Assembly: GCA_020436835.1 (NCBI GenBank)
Contig: JAGQWZ010000422.1
Location: 1-51,497 of the forward strand
Reading direction: 5' to 3'
Length of the DNA: 51,497 bases
DNA from: Saprospiraceae bacterium
GTDB lineage: Bacteria; Bacteroidota; Bacteroidia; Chitinophagales; Saprospiraceae
Shown: positions 9,471 to 18,560 of the stretch, one piece after another
How positions within the stretch are numbered: the stretch's first letter is position 1
Layout of the letters: the number at the start of each line of letters is the position of its first letter
Made by a program: the position numbers and the translations under genes
Notes under the pieces: generated by a model
Told to the model about the DNA's origin: nothing
What the model saw: only the letters and a program-made list of their open reading frames with translations
Database searches by the model: none

Positions 9471-10739
9471 ATGCGTTATGGGATTCTCATGACCCTTGCC
9501 CTTCTGTTTTTTATCTCCATAAGTTCCAGTACCTGGAAACGGGATATTCACATCGACCATCTCAACGAATTGCCACTGCCGACGAAGAACCTGAAATTCG
9601 GTTTTAACCTCAATGATTTTCATGTGACTCAGGCTGAAATTGAATCCAATCAATTTCTGGCCGATATATTGATTCCTCATAAGGTTAGCTATCAGGCTGT
9701 GGCAGAAATTGCCGAGAATGCTAAGTCCGTATTCAGCGTAAGAGCCTTGAGAGCAGGTAAATCATACTATATCCTCAATGCCGATACCTCAGATCAGGCA
9801 GACTATTTCATATACGAACCCAATGCTATCAGCTATGTAGTTTATGATCTTCGCACCCGGAAAGCACAACTAGTTGAAAGAGAGATCACCCGGGTACTTA
9901 AAACTGCCAGTGGGACCATTACCTCCTCGTTATGGCAGACAATGATGAATCAAAATCTTGACTATGAACTGGCGGCTAAACTCGAAGATGCGCTGGCCTG
10001 GTCCGTAGATTTTCATCATATTCAAAAGGGCGATCTATTCAAGGCATACTATGAAGAACTCTACGTCGATGATAACCGGGTCGGAGTTGGTGATTTACAT
10101 GCGGCGTATTTCCGTAACAGCAATAACGACTATTATGCATTACGGTATGCAAATGAGAAATATGATGGCTTTTATGATCTGGAAGGCAGGCCGATGAAGA
10201 AGGTGTTTCTTAAATCGCCGGTCAAATATTCACGGATTTCTTCCCGATATAACCTGAGCCGTTTCCATCCCGTGTTACGGCGGGTGAAGGCACACTTAGG
10301 CACCGATTATGCTGCTCCCTATGGTACCCCAATTTATGCCGTTGCCAATGGGGTAGTGACCAAGGCTTCCTATACCAAAGGGAACGGTAATTATGTAAAG
10401 ATCCGACACGACAAAACCTATGAGACTCAGTATTTACACATGCAAAAAATTGCTACCGGAATGTCACCTGGCATTCAGGTGAAACAAGGCCAGGTGATTG
10501 GATATGTCGGAAGCACCGGACTCGCTACCGGACCACATGTATGTTTCCGCTTTTGGAAAAATGGAAAGCAAGTGAATCACCTTGCCCTAAATCTCCCGGA
10601 ACCGGAACCTATGGCCCAGGAGGAACTTCCCCACTATTTTGTGGTACGGGATAAATTGAAAGAAGTCTTGGATGGCATTCAATTCCATGAGGTGGAAGAA
10701 ATAATTCCAGTCCCGGAAGAAGTAGAGGTGGCTCCCTAA
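9471..10739 (+). CDS. M23-family metallopeptidase, membrane anchored
   Basis: The protein has 422 residues from the ATG at 9471; an in-frame TTG at 9420 overlaps a likely -7 promoter box. The N-terminus (about residues 4-22) is hydrophobic and is a membrane anchor or signal. A beta-rich middle domain is followed by a lysostaphin-type M23 peptidase domain from about residue 255. Zinc-site motifs are HLGTD (H275, D279) and GPHVCFRFW (H356). The second His of the classical HxH motif is replaced by Cys358, so the motif reads HVC; I recall this form from related Bacteroidota proteins. M23 enzymes cut peptide cross-links in peptidoglycan. The tail is Pro/Glu-rich. The protein probably works in cell-wall remodelling, whether as an active enzyme or as an activator of another hydrolase. 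Confidence 0.85.
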   Translation: MRYGILMTLALLFFISISSSTWKRDIHIDHLNELPLPTKNLKFGFNLNDFHVTQAEIESNQFLADILIPHKVSYQAVAEIAENAKSVFSVRALRAGKSYYILNADTSDQADYFIYEPNAISYVVYDLRTRKAQLVEREITRVLKTASGTITSSLWQTMMNQNLDYELAAKLEDALAWSVDFHHIQKGDLFKAYYEELYVDDNRVGVGDLHAAYFRNSNNDYYALRYANEKYDGFYDLEGRPMKKVFLKSPVKYSRISSRYNLSRFHPVLRRVKAHLGTDYAAPYGTPIYAVANGVVTKASYTKGNGNYVKIRHDKTYETQYLHMQKIATGMSPGIQVKQGQVIGYVGSTGLATGPHVCFRFWKNGKQVNHLALNLPEPEPMAQEELPHYFVVRDKLKEVLDGIQFHEVEEIIPVPEEVEVAP

Positions 10740-10824
10740 GTTTTTGGCCTGATTTTTTCATCGAGTAAGTTATTCCCGGTCGCTGAAGTAATACATCTTT
10801 AATTAGCAACAGCGGACTTTTCAC

Positions 10825-11904
10825 ATGAAGGGAATTTTCTACAAACTTTTTCTCGCTTTGTGCCTGTTACCATCTCATTATCTATTAGCCCAGGTCGAAA
10901 TAATGGGAGATGACATTCTGAACCTGCTGGGTCAGTCTCACAAAATGGAGCAAAGAGCAGGATTACCTACCACAGTGACCGTAGGTCCGTCCGGGCCAGA
11001 CCGGGTATGGGACTTCCGTCTACTCAATGTGGGAGGAGGTTCGAGTCATTTGCAGACTTATTCCGATCTTGAGAACACTCCTTTTGCGCAAGAGTTTCCA
11101 AACTCAAATTTTACAATTTTCAGTCAGATTGGTGGAGGTGACTATTACAACTATTACGAGGTAAATCAGGAGGGACTCTTTGATATCGGTGCGGTCAATT
11201 CGTATTCGGTGCAAGGCACTCCCTATCAGGATATTTTTAAGGGTTCGTTTATGCTGGCTCCCCTGCCCCTCCATACCGAATCCGCCTGGCAGGTGGTGAC
11301 ACGAGATACCACGGACTACGAGACGTTATTGGTGATTAACCGCGATTCAACGGTCAATGAAGTTGATGGCTGGGGAATGATCCGCATCCCTGCCGGTGAT
11401 TTTGACTGCCTGCGAATCAAAAGCAGGGCTTATAAAACGGAAGAAAATATCTTTGATGGAGAAAGCTTCATTACTTCCGATACGGTCCTGACGTATTCAT
11501 GGATAACTAAAGATGCCTTTATAGTCTTGACGATGACCAGCCTCAATAATGAAATTGAAGATCAATTTACCACTGCGTTTAACGTTTCGCGACTGGCTGA
11601 GATAGACCAATCCACGCCAATAATTGATTTGAATAAACCAAATGCAACCGGGTGGACCGTATTTCCGAATCCGGTTACTGATCAGATCAATATAAAAATG
11701 GAAGTGCGGAAAGCCGGTAGGCACACCATTCAACTGCTTGATTGTAACAGCCGTCTATTGGAAGTGATTTCCGACGGAAATTTTGAAGTGGGAAGTCATT
11801 CTCTACAATGGCAAATCCATGACTATCTCAATCCGGCACTTTATTTTGTGCGTATCATTGCAGAAGATAATGTAGCCATGAAATCGATCGTCAAGGTAAA
11901 GTAA
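10825..11904 (+). CDS. Secreted protein with T9SS type A sorting domain
   Basis: A 359-residue protein with a signal peptide (KLFLALCLLPSHYLLAQ, cleavage after about residue 22), a beta-rich body that I cannot assign, and a C-terminal domain of about 80 residues starting WTVFPNPVTDQINIKM. That start, a central LLDCNSRLLEV strand and an end at ALYFVRIIAEDNVAMKSIVKVK are the hallmarks of the Por secretion (T9SS type A) sorting domain. The protein is therefore exported across the outer membrane and released or fixed to the surface. It follows the M23 peptidase gene by 85 bases and could share its transcript. The function of the body is unknown. Confidence 0.8.
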   Translation: MKGIFYKLFLALCLLPSHYLLAQVEIMGDDILNLLGQSHKMEQRAGLPTTVTVGPSGPDRVWDFRLLNVGGGSSHLQTYSDLENTPFAQEFPNSNFTIFSQIGGGDYYNYYEVNQEGLFDIGAVNSYSVQGTPYQDIFKGSFMLAPLPLHTESAWQVVTRDTTDYETLLVINRDSTVNEVDGWGMIRIPAGDFDCLRIKSRAYKTEENIFDGESFITSDTVLTYSWITKDAFIVLTMTSLNNEIEDQFTTAFNVSRLAEIDQSTPIIDLNKPNATGWTVFPNPVTDQINIKMEVRKAGRHTIQLLDCNSRLLEVISDGNFEVGSHSLQWQIHDYLNPALYFVRIIAEDNVAMKSIVKVK

Positions 11905-11921
11905 TTTCCTTTGTAAAACTT

Positions 11922-12278
11922 TTATGGTTGAAAACGTAAGCTTTGTTCAACCGGGTCCCGGTCACCTTCATAGTACCGGTAATTAATGGTTAAAAGGTTT
12001 TCCTTTAAATCAACTTCATAGATTGAAATAAAGTCCGAAGTACCTCTCATGAACAGATCGTCCTTTCCCCAGATATTTATTCCCAATTGCCGGTAATTTG
12101 CAAAATCTTCCTTCGTGAATTCAGCGAAGAATTTATTTTTTAATATGGGAAGATTTTTGCCTTCGACCAACAGCTTTTTGATCGCTTCCCGAAACAGATC
12201 CGACTTTTTTTCGAGGTAATAATTTTTTGTACAGGAAAAGAATGACAGAATGATTAGTAGGCATAGCGCAAGTCTCAT
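11922..12278 (-). CDS. Small putative lipoprotein
   Basis: A 118-residue protein with a clear lipoprotein signal: MRLALCLLIILSFFSC, where Cys16 would be lipidated after cleavage of the LSFFS|C lipobox. The mature part is charged, mixed alpha/beta, and has no motif I recognise. It is convergent with the upstream T9SS cargo gene, whose stop is 17 bases away. An A/T-rich inverted repeat (12303-12324) lies 25-46 bases before its start codon. It is likely a real gene because the signal is well formed and codon use looks normal. Function unknown. Confidence 0.6.
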   Translation of the reverse strand: MRLALCLLIILSFFSCTKNYYLEKKSDLFREAIKKLLVEGKNLPILKNKFFAEFTKEDFANYRQLGINIWGKDDLFMRGTSDFISIYEVDLKENLLTINYRYYEGDRDPVEQSLRFQP

Positions 12279-12614
12279 TATTTCCGTTTAGAGCTTTGTA
12301 GAAGATAAAAAAAATCTTTTATCTAATTTACCAGATGCTGTGTACCCTGAAAATTGGCGTATGTTCCATGATGCTTTCACCCTTATTTCATTTTTCACCT
12401 ACAGGAACCAAGTAGACTGTAATATTTAGACGAGCGGTAGTGTCAATTATTTTGTGTTGAAAATGAATTTATGCTGCTCGATTTGGATGGATCATTTCAC
12501 CGATGAGGATTTTGTCAAATCGGGACGATTAAAGAATCTCCAGGTAAAATATCGGACTTTTATTATTCCGGGATTTAATGATGGGTCCTTGAAATTAATG
12601 CAGGATTTATTTCA
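12279..12614. other. Intergenic region with an A/T-rich inverted repeat
   Basis: These 336 bases lie upstream of the lipoprotein gene and downstream of the propeller gene. An 8-bp perfect inverted repeat, AGATAAAA-AAAATC-TTTTATCT, occupies 12303-12324. A 51-codon plus-strand frame (12463-12618) runs just into the end of the neighbouring gene; it has no recognisable motif and I do not call it as a gene. Nothing else is evident. Confidence 0.4.
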
Positions 12615-15600
12615 TTAATCAGCGATACCAGGTAAACCCACCTTTTTCTTAAGGTTATCCAACTTATTTTTTAATTCTTCATATCGATCGTATGCATCCT
12701 GCCCCGGTACCTGATCTGCACGATCCAACATACTGTATAAGTAGGATGTCTGATCTACTAGCATAGGAGTTGGATATCGGCCTTCCTCTGTGGTGACTTC
12801 AGACTTAAGCGCCTTTAATTCTTCGATAGCAAGGGCAGTATCATTTTCTTTAACCTGTCTGGCCAGGTAATCCTCAAACTCCTTTGCGTCATAATGCAAC
12901 TGTTGAACTTTCAGGGCCAGAGCTTCCTGCTTTTGCAGATCCTCATGGCTAATTCCAGCTGTGGCGATTCTTGGATCAACCAGTACTTCCGCAACGGTAC
13001 TATGACTTTTAAATCCATGGGTCAATTCGATCTTGTACGATCCCGGACGTACCATCGGTCCGGGTCTTCCCCGGTCCGCCCCATATTTTTTGGTATCATG
13101 TCTGAGATCCCATCTAATGGTATGGGCTCCCGATGTGGTGGCTAGCTTTGCCGATGAACCACCTCTTCGAAAGCCAGTTTGCATATCGGGTTCATCCTCT
13201 TCTTCCTCGGGTTTGGTCGTGATGCTGTAAGCACGGACACAATCACCACGCTCGTTATAGATTTTTAATTGCAGATCTTTGTAATTCTTATCCAGATAAT
13301 ACCGAATATCCATTCCGCTGGTGGGGTATTCCGGAATTGCCGTCGCCGAAGTGCCGCGATACCGCATCCGGTAAGCCGGTTTCGGATGGAATAACACCGT
13401 CATTTTCCGGGCAAAGTCAATTTGACGAAGTGTACTGATATCATCCATTATCCAAAAGCCCCGGCCCATTGTAGATAGTACAAGGTCGTCATTTTTTACA
13501 GCGATATCGGTCACCGGAGTGACGGGCAGATTTTTCTGAAAGGGTGCCCAGTTCTGACCGTCATCATTTGAAATAAAGAGGCCAAATTCAGTTCCGGCAT
13601 AGAGTAAACCCTCCTGCGTGGGATCTTCACGAATTACTCTGGTTGGAAAATCTATTGGAATGCCATTTTTACCGTCGGTCAATAGCTCCCAACTCTCACC
13701 GTAGTTTTCTGTCTTATAGATGTACGGTTTGAAGTCACCTAATAAATAGCGATACACGGCCACGTATGCTTTTTCGGCGCGGTGAGGGCTGGCCTCTATG
13801 GTCTGCACCCTGCCCAGTGGCGGGAGAGAGGACGGAGTTACGTCCGACCAGTTCTTACCTCCATCCTTCGTCACATGGACGGGTCCGTCATTGGCACCTA
13901 CCCAAATCAAACCGGGCTTGAGCGAAGATTCCTGCACCGAATAGATGGTGGAAAAGTACTCTTCGCCGGTAATATCTCTGGTAATTGGAGTACCTGAAAT
14001 TACCTGCGTCTCCGGGGTGAAAGCAGTTAGATCCGGAGATATGATCTCCCATGTTTTACCATCATCTTTTGTCTTGTGTAGATATTGCGATGCGTGATAC
14101 ACCACATCCGCATCATGAGGAGAGACATGAATCGGTGCCACTCTTTGAAAACGGAATTTGAGATCCCTGGGATTATGGCCATATATATTGGTGGCGCCGA
14201 TATAATATTGTTTTTCCTGACCGGTCAGTTTGTTGTAGACCCCAAAACGTCCTTTACAATTGGAGTATACAATGTTAGGATTTCCGGGTTTAGGTATAGC
14301 CGGGCCCGTTTCACAACCACCCACGTCCATCCAATAGGCTGAAGGACCGGCAGGGGCAGGATGAGGCGGCAGTGAAGGCACGGCAATCGTGGTATTATCT
14401 TGTTGTCCGGCATACAGCCAGTACGGAAACTGATCATCGACCGCTACCTGATACACTTCAGCCGTTGGCTGGTTTTCTATTGAAGACCAACTTTTCCCTC
14501 CATCCAGGGTAATATTCGCTCCTCCGTCATTAGATTGAATAAAGAGGTTACTGTCCTGAGGATGGATCCACATATCGTGATTATCACCATGAGGTGTTTG
14601 CTCTCTTTTCCATTTTTCACCGCCATCGGTTGAATGCCAGAATTGGGTTGCGCTAACATAGATACTGTTGGCATTTTGTGGATTTGCATCAATATTACAG
14701 TAGTAGAATGGACGATCAAGCAATTCTTTTTTGGTACTTACGAGTTTGAAGGTTTCCCCTCTGTCATCAGAACGGTATACTCCTCCTTCTCCTTCCGGCG
14801 CTTCGATCAGAGCCCATAGACGGTTGGGGTTCTGCGGACTTACAGCCAAATCGCTTTTGCCTATGAGGCCCTGTGGTAATCCTTTAGTCAGTTTCTGCCA
14901 GCTCTTGCCCCCATCCACTGACTTAAACAAACCACCTTCCATACCGCCACTCACGATTGTCCATGGTTTTCTCTGTGCCTCCCATGCTGATGCATAGACA
15001 ATGTTTGGATCATCCGGTGCAAACTCAAGGTCGACTACACCGGTTTTCTCAGAAATGGCAAGCGTTTGGGACCAGGTGGTGCCACCATCTTCCGTCAAAA
15101 AGACACCTCGTTCCCTGTTGTCAATGAAGGGATTTCCTAAAGCAGCCACCAGAACCTTCTTCGGATTCTCCGGATGTACAATAACGGCACCTATCTGCCC
15201 TACTTTTTCCAGACCTATGTGCTCCCAGGTTTTACCGGCATCAAGAGATTTATAAATTCCCTTACCAATGATCACGTTACTTCGTATGCCGTCAGAGCCT
15301 GTACCTGCGTAAACTGTGCCGGGATCGGAATCTGCCACAACCACCGATCCGATAGAGCCGGTCGCAAAGTATCCGTCGGATATGTTCTTCCAGCTATGTC
15401 CATAGTTGACGCTTTTCCATAGTCCACCTCCGGTACTGCCCATATAAAAGGTTGACCTTTCACCGGCATGTCCCGCTACTGTGGTCACCCGTCCCCCCCG
15501 GGTCGGTCCGACACTACGAAAAGATAAATTATCCGTTATTTCATTAATGAAGCTTGCATCTTGTGCAAATATGCAGGTGGTAGATACAGTGAGCAGAAAA

Positions 15601-15650
15601 ATTATAGAAGATGTCCGGTTCAACACAAGCACTGATTTAGGATGACTCAA
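12615..15650 (-). CDS. Secreted BNR/sortilin-like beta-propeller protein
   Basis: A protein of about 1011 residues with a signal peptide ending near IFAQ (residue 29). The body contains many BNR (Asp-box) hairpins of the form S-x-D-x-G-x-T-W, such as SVDGGKSWQ, SDDRGETF, STDGGEKW, TLDGGKSW, TKDDGKTW, TKDGGKNW and SNDDGQNW. These indicate VPS10/sortilin-type propellers, probably two. A shorter beta-rich part resembling a FlgD-type Ig fold follows (LKIYNERGDCVRAY, then HTIRWDLRHDTKK), then a charged helical tail. The longest reading starts at TTG (15650); in-frame GTG codons a few residues later are alternatives and no ATG precedes the signal peptide. Such proteins are often annotated as glycosyl hydrolases, but nothing here proves glycosidase activity. 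Confidence 0.8.
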   Translation of the reverse strand: MSHPKSVLVLNRTSSIIFLLTVSTTCIFAQDASFINEITDNLSFRSVGPTRGGRVTTVAGHAGERSTFYMGSTGGGLWKSVNYGHSWKNISDGYFATGSIGSVVVADSDPGTVYAGTGSDGIRSNVIIGKGIYKSLDAGKTWEHIGLEKVGQIGAVIVHPENPKKVLVAALGNPFIDNRERGVFLTEDGGTTWSQTLAISEKTGVVDLEFAPDDPNIVYASAWEAQRKPWTIVSGGMEGGLFKSVDGGKSWQKLTKGLPQGLIGKSDLAVSPQNPNRLWALIEAPEGEGGVYRSDDRGETFKLVSTKKELLDRPFYYCNIDANPQNANSIYVSATQFWHSTDGGEKWKREQTPHGDNHDMWIHPQDSNLFIQSNDGGANITLDGGKSWSSIENQPTAEVYQVAVDDQFPYWLYAGQQDNTTIAVPSLPPHPAPAGPSAYWMDVGGCETGPAIPKPGNPNIVYSNCKGRFGVYNKLTGQEKQYYIGATNIYGHNPRDLKFRFQRVAPIHVSPHDADVVYHASQYLHKTKDDGKTWEIISPDLTAFTPETQVISGTPITRDITGEEYFSTIYSVQESSLKPGLIWVGANDGPVHVTKDGGKNWSDVTPSSLPPLGRVQTIEASPHRAEKAYVAVYRYLLGDFKPYIYKTENYGESWELLTDGKNGIPIDFPTRVIREDPTQEGLLYAGTEFGLFISNDDGQNWAPFQKNLPVTPVTDIAVKNDDLVLSTMGRGFWIMDDISTLRQIDFARKMTVLFHPKPAYRMRYRGTSATAIPEYPTSGMDIRYYLDKNYKDLQLKIYNERGDCVRAYSITTKPEEEEDEPDMQTGFRRGGSSAKLATTSGAHTIRWDLRHDTKKYGADRGRPGPMVRPGSYKIELTHGFKSHSTVAEVLVDPRIATAGISHEDLQKQEALALKVQQLHYDAKEFEDYLARQVKENDTALAIEELKALKSEVTTEEGRYPTPMLVDQTSYLYSMLDRADQVPGQDAYDRYEELKNKLDNLKKKVGLPGIAD

Positions 15651-15873
15651 TGTAAATAATTAAGCTGGGTTGTAAAAGTAATCAGGGTTAGTGAGCCAAT
15701 GGAGCGTAGGAGGTGGTTTGCATAAAGAACAGAAAAATTTGGTTCGGATGGGAATGACTTCGTATACTTTTACAGATATTCGTCAGCTGATTGTCCGGAT
15801 TGATCAAGTCCGATCAGCATTTAGAACAGTTGCTAAACCCATAATCACTTTTGCTTGTTAGCAAAGAACATGC

Positions 15874-15901
15874 TTTGTGCGATGTTCCAGCAGTTAATTT
15901 G
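15874..15901 (+). promoter_or_regulatory. Candidate promoter for the M1 aminopeptidase gene
   Basis: TTTG at 15874-15877 and TTAATTTG at 15894-15901 (one mismatch to TAnnTTTG) are 16 bases apart, slightly short for a Bacteroidota promoter. The start codon follows 18 bases after the -7 box. Moderate support only. Confidence 0.35.
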
Positions 15902-15918
15902 TAAAATGTAATAAAAAA

Positions 15919-18231
15919 ATGAAAATAGCTCGCATTTTGAGTCTGGTAACCATGATATTGGTTTCGGGCTTTTTAAAAGGGCAGGACAAATTTGCCCAAT
16001 TGTATGATCAACTACCCACACCTAATACTACCCGGACGGCAAGTGGCGCTCCTGGTAAGGATTATTGGCAACAACGTGCTGACTACAAAATAAAGGTTCG
16101 ATTGGACGATGAGAATCAACGTATCTACGGTGAGGAAGTCGTCACTTATCATAATAATTCACCAGATCCTCTAAATTATCTTTGGTTGCAGCTGGATCAG
16201 AATGTTAGAGACCAGAATAGCGATACCTACAAGATCAGAACCGAAGAGATCAGCGATAATTCGGGATCGAGAACATTTTCGCGGTTGGAGCAAGATTTTG
16301 ACGGAGGGTATAAACTCACCGCTGTCAAGGATATAAATGGAAAGGATCTTACCTATACAGTCAACAAGACGATGATGCGTATCGATCTGCCAGGTACGCT
16401 GAATCCGGGTCAGGATTTTTCATTTCAAATAAAATACTGGTACAATATCAACAATACCCGGCAGGTAAGAGGAAGGAGTGGATACGAACCATTTCAGGAA
16501 GGAAATAATGTATATGTGATTGCTCAATTCTTTCCCAGAATGTGTGCATATAATGATGTTGAGGGATGGCAAAATAAACAATTCCTGGGCAGGGGAGAGT
16601 TTACCCTCATCTTTGGAGATTATGAAGTAGAAATTACGGCGCCGGATGATCACCTCGTAGCAGCAACCGGACTGTTGCAGAATGCCGACAAGGTGCTGAC
16701 TAAAGAGCAGCGATCATTATTCAAGAGAGCGGAAGGTGAACACGAGCAACCTGTTACTATTTCCTCGTTGGAGGAAGCACAGGCCAGGATGAAACAACCT
16801 AGTGACAAAGAAAAGACCTGGAAGTTCAAGGCTGAAAACGTACGCGATTTTGCCTTTGCCAGCTCAAGGAGATTTATTTGGGATGCGATGGGAGTTCCCA
16901 TGTCAGACGGTCGTATCGTAATGGCACAGTCAATGTGGATCCCGGAAGGGGATTGCCTTTGGAATAAGTACTCAACCAAAGCAATTGCGCACACGATAAA
17001 GTGGTATTCACATTATACGTTCGACTATCCCTATCCCGTCGCCTGGTCAATCGATGGAAATATGGGCATGGAATATCCCATGATCGCATTTAATAACGGT
17101 CGTTGTGATACGGATGGTACCTACACTCAACGGGCTAAGTATGGACACATTGGAGTGATCATCCATGAAGTGGGACACAACTGGTTTCCTATGATCGTAA
17201 ACTCTGATGAACGACAATGGACCTGGATGGATGAAGGGCTCAATACCTTTGTTCAATATCTCACCGAGGTTCAATGGGAAAAGGACTATCCGGTGCGCCG
17301 GGGACCGGCCAATCTGATTACCGAATACATGGGTGGAGACCAAAACCGGATATCGCCGATCATGACTAACTCTGAATCAATCTTTCAGTTCGGTCCAAAC
17401 GCCTATGCCAAACCGGCAACGGCATTGAACATACTGCGGGAGACCATCATGGGAAGAGAACTATTCGATCATGCATTCAAAGAATATGCAAACCGATGGA
17501 AATTTAAGTCTCCCACCCCGGCGGATTTCTTCCGGACCATGGAAGATGCATCTGCCGTGGACCTCGACTGGTTCTGGAGATCCTGGTTCTACACCACCGA
17601 TTATGTGGATATGTCTCTGGATAATTTTCAGGCATATCAACTCGACACTCAGGATCCTGAGGTAGAAAGTGCTTTTGCCAAAGAACAGCGCGCAAAAGAA
17701 CCTGAAAACATAAGCACGATCAGAAACAGGGAAACAATCAAAGAATATTACGCGGATAAGGATACCACCCTGGTCGATTTCTACTCTACCTACGATCCCC
17801 TTGATGTTAATTATCTCGATAAAGTGGAATACGATGAATTTAAAAAAAGATTGAGCGAAGACCAGTTGGAGATGTTGAATTCAGGTAAGTATTACAATCA
17901 ATTTGAGGTGAAAAATATGGGTGGAATTCCCATGCCGGTGATCGTGGAATTTACATATGATGACGAAACCACGGAAGTATTCAGAATCCCTGCCGAAGTA
18001 TGGAGGTTTGACCAGACATCGATTACCAAAGTGATTCCAACCGATAAGAAGGTGGTAAAAGTGACCCTTGACCCATTTTTGGAAACCGCAGATGTAGATA
18101 CGTCCAATAATTATTATCCGCATCAACAAAAGGTTAATCGATTTGATGCCTTTAAAAACAGACGTCAAGTGGCAAATCCTATGCAAAGAGATCGCATCTC
18201 AAAAGAAAAGGAAAAAAACGGGAGGTCTTAG
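15919..18231 (+). CDS. M1-family zinc metallopeptidase (aminopeptidase N-like)
   Basis: A 770-residue secreted metallopeptidase. It has a signal peptide (residues 1-21, ending SGFLKGQ), an M1 N-terminal beta domain (KIKVRLDDENQRIYGEEVVTY), and the catalytic domain. The zinc site HEVGH is at residues 416-420 and the third ligand Glu439 lies in WMDEGLNTF, with the exact M1 spacing. The exopeptidase motif reads GMEYP (383-387) instead of GxMEN, a common variant in this bacterial subgroup. M1 enzymes remove N-terminal residues from peptides; this one would act in the periplasm or outside the cell. The C-terminal 150 residues are a beta-rich domain with a basic tail. The gene is divergent from the propeller protein and is followed by a good terminator. 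Confidence 0.92.
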   Translation: MKIARILSLVTMILVSGFLKGQDKFAQLYDQLPTPNTTRTASGAPGKDYWQQRADYKIKVRLDDENQRIYGEEVVTYHNNSPDPLNYLWLQLDQNVRDQNSDTYKIRTEEISDNSGSRTFSRLEQDFDGGYKLTAVKDINGKDLTYTVNKTMMRIDLPGTLNPGQDFSFQIKYWYNINNTRQVRGRSGYEPFQEGNNVYVIAQFFPRMCAYNDVEGWQNKQFLGRGEFTLIFGDYEVEITAPDDHLVAATGLLQNADKVLTKEQRSLFKRAEGEHEQPVTISSLEEAQARMKQPSDKEKTWKFKAENVRDFAFASSRRFIWDAMGVPMSDGRIVMAQSMWIPEGDCLWNKYSTKAIAHTIKWYSHYTFDYPYPVAWSIDGNMGMEYPMIAFNNGRCDTDGTYTQRAKYGHIGVIIHEVGHNWFPMIVNSDERQWTWMDEGLNTFVQYLTEVQWEKDYPVRRGPANLITEYMGGDQNRISPIMTNSESIFQFGPNAYAKPATALNILRETIMGRELFDHAFKEYANRWKFKSPTPADFFRTMEDASAVDLDWFWRSWFYTTDYVDMSLDNFQAYQLDTQDPEVESAFAKEQRAKEPENISTIRNRETIKEYYADKDTTLVDFYSTYDPLDVNYLDKVEYDEFKKRLSEDQLEMLNSGKYYNQFEVKNMGGIPMPVIVEFTYDDETTEVFRIPAEVWRFDQTSITKVIPTDKKVVKVTLDPFLETADVDTSNNYYPHQQKVNRFDAFKNRRQVANPMQRDRISKEKEKNGRS

Positions 18232-18560
18232 GATGGGTTCTTTGATCCTTTAATTATGTATTGGTGTTGGTTTTGTTGATTTCCGCTACGGGAATTATGT
18301 AGATAAGGGAATTTTGTTTGACTATCATCTCGGCAAGATTAAAAGAAGCACCTTAGATGCGACGGTGCTTTTTTTGTTCGGGAACCGCTTTGCTGTATTC
18401 GATGATCCGCCGGCTACCCATTGTTTGGAACGTTCTTTAAGAAATTCCCATCTAACATCCACACCGGCATAGACTGGCTTTGAACCGATTAGCCTTTCAC
18501 GGTATTTAACCACAACAACTTATCTTGTAACTCTGTTTTCCACTTAAAATAAATCGATAC
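18232..18560. other. Intergenic region with terminator and UbiD upstream region
   Basis: These 329 bases hold the intrinsic terminator at 18346-18375 and the upstream region of the UbiD gene. A 62-codon minus-strand frame (18325-18513) overlaps the terminator hairpin and does not look like a protein. No clear promoter box is evident before 18561. Confidence 0.45.
18346..18375 (+). terminator. Intrinsic terminator after the M1 aminopeptidase gene
   Basis: A perfect 7-bp stem AAGCACC / GGTGCTT with an 11-base loop is followed directly by five more T residues. It lies 115 bases downstream of the M1 peptidase stop codon and is the best-formed rho-independent terminator in the window. Confidence 0.75.

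Noticed and set aside
12463..12618. A 51-codon plus-strand frame in the gap before the propeller gene
   Set aside because: No motif, no signal, and its end runs into the oppositely oriented gene; a gene fragment or chance frame cannot be told apart.
18325..18513. A 62-codon minus-strand frame after the M1 peptidase gene
   Set aside because: It runs through the terminator hairpin and is not protein-like.
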